This document shows, piece by piece, positions 11,043 through 19,550 of a stretch of 64,000 nucleotides of DNA. The first letter of the stretch is position 1. Every line of letters begins with the position of its first letter. A program made the translations under genes and the position numbers. Source of the DNA: Microthrixaceae bacterium (lineage in GTDB: Bacteria; Actinomycetota; Acidimicrobiia; Acidimicrobiales; Acidimicrobilacustridaceae); NCBI GenBank assembly GCA_947455015.1, contig CANGMY010000001.1:1-64000 (forward strand), read 5' to 3'. Below the pieces are notes generated by a model, which saw only the letters and a program-made list of their open reading frames with translations, was not told the origin of the DNA and did no database searches.

Positions 11043-13010
11043 GTGTCCAACGCCCGTGCTGCCGACCGCATCGGTCAGGTGCTCGGGGGGCGCTACCGGT
11101 TGCTGGCCCCCATCGGCACCGGGGCCTCCGCGACTGTCTACCTGGCCGATGACGTGGTTCTACGTCGTCGCGTCGCGGTCAAGGTTCTGCATGATGCTCT
11201 CGCGAGCGATGCATCGTTCCTCAAGCGGTTCCAAGCCGAAGCGCGCTCAGCTGCGGCATTGAATCACCCGCACATCATGGCTGTGCACGACTGGGGGCAG
11301 GGCGAAGTTCCGTACCTCGTCACCGAGTTGCTCGATGGTGGTTCATTGCGAGCGATGCTCGACGCCGGCAATCTCCTCGACCTCTCCCAAGCCCGCAACG
11401 TGGGTGTCGATACCGCGAGGGCCTTGGATTACGCCCACCGCCGAGGTTTCGTGCATCGCGATATCAAACCGGCGAACCTTCTCTTCGACGATGAAGGAAC
11501 GTTGCGCATTGCCGATTTCGGCCTTGCTCGTGCACTTGCCGAAGCGGCATGGACCGAACCAGCCGGTGCCGTTCTTGGCACTGCTCGCTATGCATCGCCA
11601 GAACAAGCTCAAGGCATCGTTCTTGATGGTCGCAGCGACGTCTACTCACTCGGCCTTGTGATTATCGAGTCAGTCACGGGACACCTTCCGTTTACTGCAG
11701 ACACAACCCTGGGCACGCTTATGGCCCGCGTCGATCGCAATGTTCCCGTTCCCGATGTGCTCGGACCACTCGTGCCGGCCTTGCGCGCTGCGGGCGTTCC
11801 AAACCCTGCCGACCGACCCGACGCTGCTGAATTCGCAACGATGCTCATGGCTGCTGGCGACATCGGTCCGGCGGCTCCGTTGCATTTGGCTGGCACGGTC
11901 GCACTGCAACCCGACCAACTTGATCCGCGGGAACCCACGACGATCTACATGCCAGAGCAAATTGTTCTCGGCGAGGCGACGACCACCGTTCCTAGCGGTC
12001 CAACGTTTGCCGATCCAACGATTGCGAACGAACTGTTCACCGCAGCGCAGCCCGTTACGCGCACGATTAATCGTCCCGAAAGTGCAGCCGTAGCGACTGC
12101 AGCGCGTTCGGGGGAAGGGCCACGTCGTCGCGTTCCCGCAAAAGGCATGGCAGCGATCATCGCTTTGCTTCTTGTTGTCGGAGGCGCAGCTGCATTCTTC
12201 CTTTTGCGCACGCCTAGTCACACGCTTGCCGATTACACGTCAATGTCTGCATCGGTTGCGCGAGGCGAACTTGAATCAAAGGGATTCAAGGTTGTCGACA
12301 ACGGAACCTATTCCGAATCAGTCGCGATCGATACGGTGATCGCGCAGGACCCGGTTGCGGGTACTTCGCTGGCCGAAGGAAAGACCGTCACTCTCACCGT
12401 GTCGTTGGGTCCACCACCGGTTCCGGTTCCAACGGATCTACCTGGCAAGACGATCGACCAAGCGTCGGCGGCCCTCACTGCTGCAAGTCTCAAACTTGGT
12501 GTTGTCACCGATGCATTCGACGAAACCGTGGCGAAGGGGATCGTGCTGTCTCTGGCCGATGGCGTCACTGCTCAGATGCCGAAGGGTTCGGCAATCGGAC
12601 TTGTCGTCAGTGCTGGTCCTAAACCTCGAACAATTCCCGATATCGCGGGAAAGCCATTTGCCGAAGTTGCGCCGCAACTTGACGCGCTTGGCCTGAAAGT
12701 CACTCGGGTCGATGAGTATTCCGACACCGTGGCCGAGAACATCGTGATCTCGTCGTCCCCGGCTGCTGGTCAGACAGCGGCGAAGGGGAGTTCAGTCACT
12801 GTCACCGTTTCAAAGGGCAAGAAGCCGGTCACGATCCCCGCCTCGATCGTTGGGAAATCCATCGCTGATGCCAGTGCTCAGCTCACGGCATTGGGCCTCA
12901 CAGTGAGTGGTGTCGCCGGTAATCCGACCAAGACCGTGACGGGTTCGACACCTGCGGTCGGAACACAGGTCAAAGCAGGATCAGCAGTCACTCTTGTGAC
13001 CTCTCCGTAA
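11043..13010 (+). CDS. Ser/Thr protein kinase with four extracellular PASTA domains (PknB-like)
   Basis: 655 residues. The kinase domain occupies about 1-275: glycine loop GTGASATVYLADD, ATP-binding Lys in VAVKVL, catalytic HRDIKPANLLFDD near 137-149, DFG in IADFGLAR, and activation segment GTARYASPEQ. A linker and one membrane helix (near 368-390, AAIIALLLVVGGAAAFFLL) follow. Four PASTA repeats run from about 398 to the end, each separated by a short Pro-rich turn (PVPVP, PRTIP, PVTIP). PASTA kinases sense muropeptides or lipid II and control cell wall growth and division. Unlike the classical pknB locus, no rodA, pbpA or phosphatase gene lies next to it here. Confidence 0.94.
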   Translation: MSNARAADRIGQVLGGRYRLLAPIGTGASATVYLADDVVLRRRVAVKVLHDALASDASFLKRFQAEARSAAALNHPHIMAVHDWGQGEVPYLVTELLDGGSLRAMLDAGNLLDLSQARNVGVDTARALDYAHRRGFVHRDIKPANLLFDDEGTLRIADFGLARALAEAAWTEPAGAVLGTARYASPEQAQGIVLDGRSDVYSLGLVIIESVTGHLPFTADTTLGTLMARVDRNVPVPDVLGPLVPALRAAGVPNPADRPDAAEFATMLMAAGDIGPAAPLHLAGTVALQPDQLDPREPTTIYMPEQIVLGEATTTVPSGPTFADPTIANELFTAAQPVTRTINRPESAAVATAARSGEGPRRRVPAKGMAAIIALLLVVGGAAAFFLLRTPSHTLADYTSMSASVARGELESKGFKVVDNGTYSESVAIDTVIAQDPVAGTSLAEGKTVTLTVSLGPPPVPVPTDLPGKTIDQASAALTAASLKLGVVTDAFDETVAKGIVLSLADGVTAQMPKGSAIGLVVSAGPKPRTIPDIAGKPFAEVAPQLDALGLKVTRVDEYSDTVAENIVISSSPAAGQTAAKGSSVTVTVSKGKKPVTIPASIVGKSIADASAQLTALGLTVSGVAGNPTKTVTGSTPAVGTQVKAGSAVTLVTSP

Positions 13011-13033
13011 TCGGCACTTCGTCGCGTCGCCGA

Positions 13034-13039
13034 TACCAT
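13034..13039 (+). promoter_or_regulatory. TANNNT -10 box for the MFS transporter
   Basis: TACCAT lies 8 bases before GTG 13048. The 37-base gap after the kinase stop has no clear ribosome binding site, so an own leaderless start is inferred. Confidence 0.38.
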
Positions 13040-13047
13040 CGCCATTC

Positions 13048-14601
13048 GTGACGACCACCGATCATTCTGATGGTCCCCAAGGGGACGGCAGTCTCGGTGG
13101 CGAAAATGTCGACGAACTCGAACTCGGCATCGAGCCGCCTGGTGGCGACGAAGTCGTCCTGCTTCCGTGGAGCCTCTTGCTTCAACGGCGAGTTGCCAAC
13201 AGGGTCGAACGCAGCCCGCGCAAAGCATGGATCATCCTTGCGGCATCGTTGCTTGGCGTCTTCACTGCGAGTTTTACGATCACGGTCCTTACCGTTTCGT
13301 TGGCCGATATTGCTCATGACCTTGGATCGACAAAGAGCATTCTCACTTGGGCCGTTACTGGCCCAAGTCTTGCAATGGCGGTCCTCGGACCAATCGGCGG
13401 AAAGATGTCGGACCGCTACGGAGCGCGACGCGTTTACCTCATCAGCATTATCGGTGTTGCAGTGTTCTCTGCTGCAGCGATCGTTGCGTGGAACGCACCG
13501 TCGCTTATTGCCGCTCGATTACTTGGCGCGTCACTCGGCGCGGCTGCGGGGCCTGCGGCACTCTCGATGATCAACCGAAGTTTTCCACCCGAGCGTCGGG
13601 CCCAAGCGCTTGGGTATTGGTCGCTGGTTGGTGCTGGCGCACCCGTCATTGGTGTCGTCGTTGGCGGGCCACTAGTCGATTCATTCGGTTGGCGATGGAT
13701 CTTCATCTTGCAAACGCCAATTGCCGTGGCCGCAATAGTGATCGGTTTCCTTGTCCTTCCACAATCTGGTCGCGGCGATCGCCATCCATTCGACATCGCG
13801 GGTTCGGTCTTGCTTGCTTTCGGAGTTGGCTCCGTTCTCGTGGCTCTCAATCGCGGACCAGAAATGGGCTGGACGCATCCACTTGTTCTTGCAGGGTTTA
13901 TCGGGGGACCGTTGCTGCTGGTGTGGTTCGCACGTGTCGAAAGCCGGATCGAACATCCTCTTCTGCCGATGCGTTACTTCCGTCGGCGGAATTTCACCTT
14001 CCCGATGATTAATCAGTTCTTCGCGAATTTCACGTACATGGGTGGCTTCATTCTCACGCCGCTACTTCTCCACGATGTTCTCGGTTACAGCACCACGAAA
14101 ACCGGATTGGTTTCGATTGCGCGACCGATCGCGTTCTCGATTGTGGGACCGATCGCTGGTTATCTCGTCATCAAATTTGGCGAGCGAACGATCGGCATGT
14201 TCGGTTCGGTTGTCCTTTTTGCGTCAATGATGACGTTGGCAATGGTTACCGCAAGTACCGGTATGTGGTGGATCGAAGGTGCACTCGTTCTTTCCGGAAT
14301 CGGAATGGGTGCATGCGCTCCGGCAATGATCGCCAGCATTGCGAACTCCGTCGATAAGCGAGATCTCGGAGTAGCGAGTGCTGCATCTCAAACGGTGAGC
14401 CAGATCGGCGTTGTGGCCGGAATGCAGCTACTTCTCACAACGCAAACGATCAGCGCCTCGAATGGCAACGGCGTGTCGTCCTACGGTGCGGCGTATCACC
14501 TCGGCGCTGTCGCTGCGGTGATTGCGCTCATCGCAGCATTCTTTGTGCGCCGAACACGCCATGACGATTCGCTATCGACAGAGTCGTTCGCAGCGGTTTG
14601 A
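13048..14601 (+). CDS. MFS drug/proton antiporter family transporter (DHA2-like)
   Basis: 517 residues with about 14 hydrophobic segments, the DHA2 layout. A hydrophilic N-terminus of 50 residues precedes the first helix (AWIILAASLLGVFTASFTITV). The MFS loop motif GGKMSDRYGARRVYLI lies between helices 2 and 3, and the antiporter motif region GAGAPVIGVVVGGPLVD sits in helix 5. This family exports drugs or other amphiphiles in exchange for protons. The substrate is not predictable, and there is no linked TetR-type regulator. It follows the PASTA kinase closely (37 bases) on the same strand, but whether the two are functionally linked is unknown. Confidence 0.88.
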   Translation: MTTTDHSDGPQGDGSLGGENVDELELGIEPPGGDEVVLLPWSLLLQRRVANRVERSPRKAWIILAASLLGVFTASFTITVLTVSLADIAHDLGSTKSILTWAVTGPSLAMAVLGPIGGKMSDRYGARRVYLISIIGVAVFSAAAIVAWNAPSLIAARLLGASLGAAAGPAALSMINRSFPPERRAQALGYWSLVGAGAPVIGVVVGGPLVDSFGWRWIFILQTPIAVAAIVIGFLVLPQSGRGDRHPFDIAGSVLLAFGVGSVLVALNRGPEMGWTHPLVLAGFIGGPLLLVWFARVESRIEHPLLPMRYFRRRNFTFPMINQFFANFTYMGGFILTPLLLHDVLGYSTTKTGLVSIARPIAFSIVGPIAGYLVIKFGERTIGMFGSVVLFASMMTLAMVTASTGMWWIEGALVLSGIGMGACAPAMIASIANSVDKRDLGVASAASQTVSQIGVVAGMQLLLTTQTISASNGNGVSSYGAAYHLGAVAAVIALIAAFFVRRTRHDDSLSTESFAAV

Positions 14602-14616
14602 ACGAACGAAATTCGA

Positions 14617-15033
14617 TCAGTCGGCGGTGATGTCACGCAGTGCGTCGGCAAGCGCCTGAGCATTCGCGTCTGGTGCGGCAGCCGATGCCTGCATGGCCAG
14701 CATTTTTGTGAGATCGCCATCGACCTTGATGCGTCCGCCCATAAACGCCTGCATTGCTGCGGCGGCATCCTGGTCAATGAAAATCGCTCGGGCCGTCGCG
14801 TAGTCGACGGTGACGGTGAGGTCGGGGCCTTCGAGGTGGCCATCTTCGATCACGACTTCGCCTTGGGTGGTGTCGACATGACCGTGAACGTCGGCATCGA
14901 AGGGGGTGTCGGTCACGACAAGGTTCATGCGGACAGCCACTGGGGGAGCGGTGTCAGGAAGCGGCATGGTTTCCCGCAGCTCTCGTGCGGCATTCATCCA
15001 GGCGGGGCTCAGGAATGGATAGGCGGTGGCCAC
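14617..15033 (-). CDS. SCP2 sterol-binding-like domain protein
   Basis: 138 residues. The segment VRMNLVVTDTPFDADVHGHVD, continuing into the LTVTVDYATARAIFIDQDAAAAMQAF and GGRIKVDGDLTKML stretches, is the pattern of SCP2-like lipid-binding folds found in actinobacteria. Such proteins bind sterol-like or acyl ligands; the partner here is unknown. GTG 15033 is chosen because GGAGG stands 6 bases upstream; a longer frame to 15102 would have no such site. It is convergent with the MFS transporter and divergent from gatC. Confidence 0.72.
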   Translation of the reverse strand: MATAYPFLSPAWMNAARELRETMPLPDTAPPVAVRMNLVVTDTPFDADVHGHVDTTQGEVVIEDGHLEGPDLTVTVDYATARAIFIDQDAAAAMQAFMGGRIKVDGDLTKMLAMQASAAAPDANAQALADALRDITAD

Positions 15034-15103
15034 GGTTCCTCCACAGAATCGACGTGAAGCGTTGACCCTATCCACGTCGGGAGGGGTTGGTCCGGTCGGC
15101 ATC

Positions 15104-15109
15104 TACGAT
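15104..15109 (+). promoter_or_regulatory. TANNNT -10 box for the gatCAB operon
   Basis: TACGAT lies 8 bases before the gatC ATG at 15118. It suggests a leaderless gatC start in the intergenic region divergent from the SCP2-like gene. Confidence 0.45.
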
Positions 15110-15117
15110 GCACACCT

Positions 15118-15420
15118 ATGTCCGCTCGTCTCACCCGCGACAACGTCGCAAAAGTTGCCGATCTCGCTCGGCTCAACCTCTCCGAAGCCGAACTTGAGCG
15201 CTACACCGAGCAACTCGGCGCCGTGCTTGATCACGCCGAAGATGTCGCGTCGCTCGACCTCGATGGAGTTCCGCCGACTGCGCACCCGTTGCCACTGGTG
15301 AATGTTCTGCGCGACGACGTTGTCGTCGAAGGTGTCGATCGTGACGAGGTGCTTTCGCAGGCTCCTTCGGTTGAAGACCGTCGCTTCCGCGTGCCGGCCA
15401 TTCTTGGTGAGGAGCCCTGA
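15118..15420 (+). CDS. gatC: Asp-tRNA(Asn)/Glu-tRNA(Gln) amidotransferase subunit C
   Basis: 100 residues, the usual GatC size. GatC is a small belt-like subunit that wraps and stabilises GatA and GatB. The pattern [20 protein letters not shown] near the N-terminus and the [19 protein letters not shown] segment around residues 41-60 are typical. The C-terminal part has [21 protein letters not shown], 20 residues that match the family's conserved end. gatA begins one base after the stop, so gatC opens a gatCAB operon. The start is supported by a TACGAT box 8 bases upstream. Confidence 0.95.
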   Translation: MSARLTRDNVAKVADLARLNLSEAELERYTEQLGAVLDHAEDVASLDLDGVPPTAHPLPLVNVLRDDVVVEGVDRDEVLSQAPSVEDRRFRVPAILGEEP

Positions 15421-15421
15421 G

Positions 15422-16876
15422 ATGAGCGCCATTCCTTCCACCGCTCTCGAAATCGCTGCTGCTGTCCGATCCGGATCATTGTCGGCTCGTGAAGTTCTCG
15501 ACGATCATCTTGCGCGTATCGATGCTCAAGACGGCGAAATCAACGCCTTCAATCTCGTGATGACCGACGAAGCTCGTGCGGCTGCGGCTGCGGTCGACGC
15601 TCGTGTTGCTGCTGGAGAAGACCCCGGCCCGTTGGCCGGTGTTCCTCTCGCGCTGAAAGACAACCTGTGCACGCGCGGAATTCCCACGACTTGTTCGAGC
15701 CGAATTCTTGAAGGATGGCGTCCGCCCTATGACGCAACTGTTGTCCAGCGCGTGAACGCAGCCGGCGCAGTTTCGATCGGCAAAACCAACCTCGACGAAT
15801 TCGCCATGGGTTCGTCAACTGAAAACTCGGCATTCGGGCCAACTCGCAATCCGCGTGACACTGGCCGCGTGCCCGGTGGATCCTCGGGCGGTTCGGCCGC
15901 TGCTGTCGCTGCAGGCTTCGCTCCGATTTCTCTTGGTTCCGACACCGGTGGTTCCATTCGCCAGCCCGCGGCCCTTTGTGGCGTTGTTGGCGTCAAGCCC
16001 ACTTACGGAATGGTGAGCCGCTACGGGCTCATTGCATTCGCATCCTCGCTCGACCAGATCGGGCCCTTTTCCACAACCGTTGCCGATTCTGCGTTATTGC
16101 TCGAAGCCATCGCCGGACACGACGGACGCGATTCCACATCAATCGATGCGCCGGTGCCCTCGTTGCTTGAATCTCTCGGCCAGGGCGTCGACGGACTTCG
16201 CGTTGGACTCGTTACCGAACTCATGGGCGAAGGCATTGCTCCTGATGTTGCTGCTCGTGTTCGTCAGGCCGCCGATGCGCTGACTGCAGCTGGCGCGCAA
16301 GTTGGCGAAGTGTCAGTACCTGCAGCCGCGTATGGGTTGTCGGCGTACTACCTCATTGCTCCGGCAGAAGCATCAAGCAACCTCGCTCGTTACGACGGTG
16401 TTCGCTACGGCATGAGGGTCGACGCGCCGACCACTGCTGAAATGAACGCAGCGACTCGTACTGCTGGTTTCGGCGAAGAGGTCAAGCGCCGCATCATGCT
16501 TGGCACGTATGCCCTCTCGGCGGGCTACTACGACGCGTATTACGGCAAGGCACTCAAAGTTCGCACGCTCATCGTGCGCGATTTCGAAAAGGCCTACGCC
16601 GATTTCGATCTTCTGCTCACGCCGACCTCGCCGACAACAGCGTTCAAGTTCGGTGACAAAACCGCCGATCCACTGTCGATGTATCTCAACGACATCTGCA
16701 CGATTCCTACGAACTTGGCTGGTCATCCGGCAATGAGTGTCCCGTTTGGCGGTGGCTCCGACGGGATGCCGGTCGGTGTTCAGTTGCTTGCGCCTGCGCT
16801 GGGCGAGTCGACCATGTTCCGTGCTGCTGCTGTTCTTGAAGCCGCTGCTCCTGCTCTTGACGAGGTGTGGTCATGA
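15422..16876 (+). CDS. gatA: Asp-tRNA(Asn)/Glu-tRNA(Gln) amidotransferase subunit A
   Basis: 484 residues. GatA releases ammonia from glutamine and channels it to GatB. The amidase-signature catalytic triad is complete: Lys79 in ALKDNLC, the cis-Ser154 in [11 protein letters not shown] and the nucleophile Ser178 in [30 protein letters not shown] follows as in other GatA proteins. The ATG at 15422 comes one base after the gatC stop; the frame stays open further upstream but inside gatC, so that part is discarded. The last four bases overlap gatB (ATGA). Family and reaction are secure. Confidence 0.97.
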   Translation: MSAIPSTALEIAAAVRSGSLSAREVLDDHLARIDAQDGEINAFNLVMTDEARAAAAAVDARVAAGEDPGPLAGVPLALKDNLCTRGIPTTCSSRILEGWRPPYDATVVQRVNAAGAVSIGKTNLDEFAMGSSTENSAFGPTRNPRDTGRVPGGSSGGSAAAVAAGFAPISLGSDTGGSIRQPAALCGVVGVKPTYGMVSRYGLIAFASSLDQIGPFSTTVADSALLLEAIAGHDGRDSTSIDAPVPSLLESLGQGVDGLRVGLVTELMGEGIAPDVAARVRQAADALTAAGAQVGEVSVPAAAYGLSAYYLIAPAEASSNLARYDGVRYGMRVDAPTTAEMNAATRTAGFGEEVKRRIMLGTYALSAGYYDAYYGKALKVRTLIVRDFEKAYADFDLLLTPTSPTTAFKFGDKTADPLSMYLNDICTIPTNLAGHPAMSVPFGGGSDGMPVGVQLLAPALGESTMFRAAAVLEAAAPALDEVWS

Positions 16877-18366
16877 CCCTCACGTACGAACCAATCGAAG
16901 GCGAGCATTTCGTCGTTGTTAGCGAAACAACGGGCGATTCCTGGGAGATCGTTGTTGGTCTCGAAGTTCACTGCGAACTTGCCACCACAACAAAGTTGTT
17001 CTGTGGTTGTCCCAACATGTTTGGCGACGAGCCCAACACCAACGTGTGTCCGGTTTGCCTCGGACTCCCTGGCTCCTTGCCCGTGCTCAACCACAACGTC
17101 GTCGAGTTGGCGATGCGTCTCGGTCGTGCACTTCATTGCTCGGTTGAACCGTCAGTGTTTGCTCGTAAGAACTACTTCTACCCGGATATGCCGAAGGATT
17201 ATCAGGTCAGTCAGTTCGATCAGCCGATCAATGTCGACGGTTGGCTCGATCTTCCCGATGGCACTCGCGTCGGTATCGAGCGTGCACATATCGAAGAAGA
17301 CACTGGCAAGAACACCCACGCCGGCGGAAGCGGCCGCATTCACGGCGCCGACTATTCGCTCGTTGATTACAACCGTGCTGGTGTTCCTCTGGTCGAAATT
17401 GTTGGGCGCCCGCATATTCGGCACCCCGAACAGGCCAAGACCTACATCGACGAACTGCGCGCCATCCTTCTCACCACTGGCGCATCCGACGCCAAGATGG
17501 AAGAAGGATCGCTTCGCGTCGACGCGAACGTTTCGGTTCGACGCGTTGGCGATACCGAATTGGGCACGCGTTGCGAGGTCAAGAACTTGAACTCTCTTCG
17601 TTCTCTTGGCCGGGCCATTGAATACGAAGCACGACGTCAGGTTGACCTTCTCGAAACTGGCGAGCGCATTAAGCAAGAAACGCGCCATTGGGACGAAGGC
17701 GCGGGTCGCACCCGCGCCGGTCGTTCAAAGGAAGAGGCAGAGGACTACCGCTACTTCCAAGAACCCGACCTTGTGCCGCTTGCGCCAAGTGCGGAATGGA
17801 TTGCGGCAATCGACGCTGCGATGCCGCCGCTTCCCGCAGCACGTCGCGATGCGCTAGCTCTGGCTGCAGGCGTTGCAGTTACCGAAACAAGCGTCGTCAT
17901 CGCCGTGCAGCGCGATCTTGACCAACTCGCTCTTGCGACGATTGCTGCCGGAGGCGATGGAAAGCGTGTGCTCACACACGTTGAACACAACTTGTCAGGG
18001 GAAGGCGCTGTCGATCTAAACCCCGCAACCTTTGCGCAACTCGTGACGCTTGAACTGGGTGGACAACTCACAGCGACGCAGGCAAAGACCGTTCTTGCCG
18101 AGATGGTCACCTCGGGGCGTGCTCCCGATGTCATCGCGGCAGAACTTGGCTTCGAAGCCATGGATTCTTCAGAACTTGAAGGCATTGTTGACGGATTGAT
18201 TGCTGAGAGCCCCGAGGAATGGGCGGACTTCTGCACCGGTGACGATAAGAAGCGCGGCAAACTTCAAGGCTTCTTTACCGGCAAGATCATGAAGGCCACC
18301 AAGGGGCAAGCTGATGGCAAAGCTGTTGCAGCGATTCTTGAATCCCGTAGGGCCGCAAGCCTCTGA
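16873..18366 (+). CDS. gatB: Asp-tRNA(Asn)/Glu-tRNA(Gln) amidotransferase subunit B
   Basis: 497 residues from ATG 16873. GatB phosphorylates mischarged Glu-tRNA(Gln) or Asp-tRNA(Asn) and carries the amidation. The conserved start [18 protein letters not shown], the zinc-site cysteines (CGC, then [12 protein letters not shown]) and the segment [18 protein letters not shown] are present. So is the signature region [17 protein letters not shown]. The C-terminal YqeY-like domain that binds the tRNA elbow runs from about residue 350. A GTG six bases earlier is possible, but ATGA overlap with gatA favours 16873. A tRNA-Gln with the U1-A72 pair recognised by GatB lies at 50.6 kb. Confidence 0.96.
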   Translation: MTLTYEPIEGEHFVVVSETTGDSWEIVVGLEVHCELATTTKLFCGCPNMFGDEPNTNVCPVCLGLPGSLPVLNHNVVELAMRLGRALHCSVEPSVFARKNYFYPDMPKDYQVSQFDQPINVDGWLDLPDGTRVGIERAHIEEDTGKNTHAGGSGRIHGADYSLVDYNRAGVPLVEIVGRPHIRHPEQAKTYIDELRAILLTTGASDAKMEEGSLRVDANVSVRRVGDTELGTRCEVKNLNSLRSLGRAIEYEARRQVDLLETGERIKQETRHWDEGAGRTRAGRSKEEAEDYRYFQEPDLVPLAPSAEWIAAIDAAMPPLPAARRDALALAAGVAVTETSVVIAVQRDLDQLALATIAAGGDGKRVLTHVEHNLSGEGAVDLNPATFAQLVTLELGGQLTATQAKTVLAEMVTSGRAPDVIAAELGFEAMDSSELEGIVDGLIAESPEEWADFCTGDDKKRGKLQGFFTGKIMKATKGQADGKAVAAILESRRAASL

Positions 18367-18441
18367 TCGGTTCGCCCCGTTGTTTGAGGTCATTTCTTCC
18401 GTACCCTGAGAAGATCTCGAAACCCTCAAGGAGGGAATGAC

Positions 18442-18939
18442 ATGCGTGGAACAACAAAGCGCGCGGCTTTTGCGGCACTCCTGATGGCAGGACTCATGCT
18501 TGCGGTCACCGCTTGTGGAGGATCCTCAAGCACGAGCAGCACGACGACCACTGCATCGAGCGGTGGAAGTGGTGGCGACGCGAGTAGCTGCGCCGATCTT
18601 TTCAACAAGACACAGGAACTTTCCGCAAGCATGGAATCGTCAATGACAACTACCTCGGGAAGTTCGTCGGTCGATCTCAGTTCGATCGTGACGACGCTTG
18701 ATTCGTTTACCTCGAGCGTTCCGAGCGAAATTCGCGGCGACTGGACAACAATCGTTGCTGGAATCAAAACCTATGCCGATGCCGTCAAGGGCATCGATAT
18801 GACGAACGTGACTGATCCGGCAACGCAGCAGAAGTTGATGGACGCTTCAGCGGCAATGGACGATGCGAAGTTCCTGCAAGCCACGAACAACATTGACGCG
18901 TGGACCGCAAAGAACTGCCCGAGTTACGCGAACAAGTAA
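18442..18939 (+). CDS. small secreted lipoprotein, unknown function
   Basis: 165 residues. A classical lipoprotein signal peptide is visible: basic start MRGTTKR, hydrophobic core ALLMAGLMLAV and lipobox VTAC with the modified Cys near residue 25. A Ser/Thr/Gly-rich linker follows. The mature part has two further Cys (SSCADLF and KNCPSYANK) and is mainly helical with repeated Ser/Thr. I recognise no family. AAGGAGG lies 8 bases before the ATG, one of the best ribosome binding sites in the window, so this mRNA is not leaderless. It is convergent with the TM2 protein. Confidence 0.75.
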   Translation: MRGTTKRAAFAALLMAGLMLAVTACGGSSSTSSTTTTASSGGSGGDASSCADLFNKTQELSASMESSMTTTSGSSSVDLSSIVTTLDSFTSSVPSEIRGDWTTIVAGIKTYADAVKGIDMTNVTDPATQQKLMDASAAMDDAKFLQATNNIDAWTAKNCPSYANK

Positions 18940-18947
18940 TCGGCGGC

Positions 18948-19298
18948 TCAGTCGACGAGTGGCACGCCGTTGGCGTCGGTGAGGTAGTTCTCGTTCTTCG
19001 TGAGAATGAGGATTCCCTCGACCAGGCCCCAGAGCGAGGCGAGTCCACAGGTGAAGATTGTGAGCACGAGCTGCAGGATCGCCTTGTTCGTATACCCCAG
19101 GTAAAAGTTGTGGGCTCCGAAGCCTCCGAGGAGGATTCCGAGGAGTCCGGCGGCGACGCGGGATTTGGGTTGATAGCCGGCCGGGGCGGTGGAAACTGCT
19201 GGTGCGGCGTAGTCGCCCCACTGGGTTCCGTCCCACCAACGCTGTTGGCCACTGCCGTCGTCATACCAACCTGCGGGCTGATTCTCTTGTGTCGTCAT
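18948..19298 (-). CDS. DUF2510 and TM2 domain membrane protein
   Basis: 116 residues from ATG 19298. The N-terminus has the DUF2510 motif AGWYDDGSGQQRWWDGTQW. The TM2 domain follows: SRVAAGLLGILLGGFGAHNF, then YLGYTNKAILQLVL, a short loop and a second helix ending WGLVEGILIL. TM2 proteins have two helices joined by a short turn; their role is not established. The fusion with DUF2510 is common in actinobacteria. It is divergent from the ilvB leader region and convergent with the lipoprotein. Confidence 0.85.
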   Translation of the reverse strand: MTTQENQPAGWYDDGSGQQRWWDGTQWGDYAAPAVSTAPAGYQPKSRVAAGLLGILLGGFGAHNFYLGYTNKAILQLVLTIFTCGLASLWGLVEGILILTKNENYLTDANGVPLVD

Positions 19299-19373
19299 GG
19301 GTTGACCGTAACGACCAGCCGCTGCGATTGATAGGGGAAATGGCCCGAGTTGCCGTCGGGGGCTCCGGGCGGC

Positions 19374-19379
19374 AAGACT
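19374..19379 (+). promoter_or_regulatory. Possible -10 box of the ilvB leader transcript
   Basis: AAGACT lies 9 bases before the GTG of the leader peptide, with TTGCCG at 19350-19355 as a possible -35 (spacer 18). The AGA(C/G)T core recurs before the leuA (CAGACT) and leuB (TAGAGT) leaders. There is no Shine-Dalgarno sequence, so the leader is probably translated from a leaderless mRNA. Confidence 0.35.
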
Positions 19380-19388
19380 TACGACCCT

Positions 19389-19430
19389 GTGAGCACGACG
19401 GTCCTTACCTCGCTCGTAGTACTCCGCTAG
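19389..19430 (+). CDS. ilvB leader peptide (13 residues, Leu/Val rich)
   Basis: The short frame GTG...TAG encodes MSTTVLTSLVVLR, with three Val and three Leu codons (GTC, CTT, CTC, GTA, GTA, CTC) packed into nine positions and one Arg before TAG. Downstream are two hairpins and then ilvB, the first enzyme of valine and leucine synthesis. This is the layout of a transcription attenuator read by a ribosome: slow translation at Val or Leu codons would change which hairpin forms. Similar leaders exist before ilvB in other actinobacteria. No ribosome binding site is seen. The peptide itself probably has no function. Confidence 0.8.
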   Translation: MSTTVLTSLVVLR

Positions 19431-19459
19431 CACACGCCGGCTTCGTCCGTCGCGTGTGC
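19430..19459 (+). promoter_or_regulatory. First attenuator hairpin of ilvB
   Basis: GCACACGC (19430-19437) pairs perfectly with GCGTGTGC (19452-19459), 8 bp with a 14-base loop. Its first base is the G of the leader TAG stop. GCCGG (19436-19440) can alternatively pair with CCGGC (19464-19468), which would disrupt both this hairpin and the terminator; that is a candidate antiterminator. I did not compute folding energies. Confidence 0.65.
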
Positions 19460-19464
19460 GCCCC

Positions 19465-19490
19465 CGGCCTCCCACTCGGGAGGCCGTTTA
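19465..19490 (+). terminator. Attenuator terminator before ilvB
   Basis: CGGCCTCCC (19465-19473) and GGGAGGCCG (19478-19486) form a perfect 9-bp stem with an ACTC loop, followed by TTTACGTT. It lies between the leader peptide and ilvB, 65 bases before the ilvB ATG. Confidence 0.75.
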
Positions 19491-19550
19491 CGTTCCGCCC
19501 GTTCGAACCGGCCCGATCCCGCTGATGCCTAGGCATCGGGGAGGACAACC

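Noticed and set aside
15302..15421. Upstream in-frame extension of gatA
   Set aside because: It lies inside gatC, and the family N-terminus begins at the ATG one base after the gatC stop.
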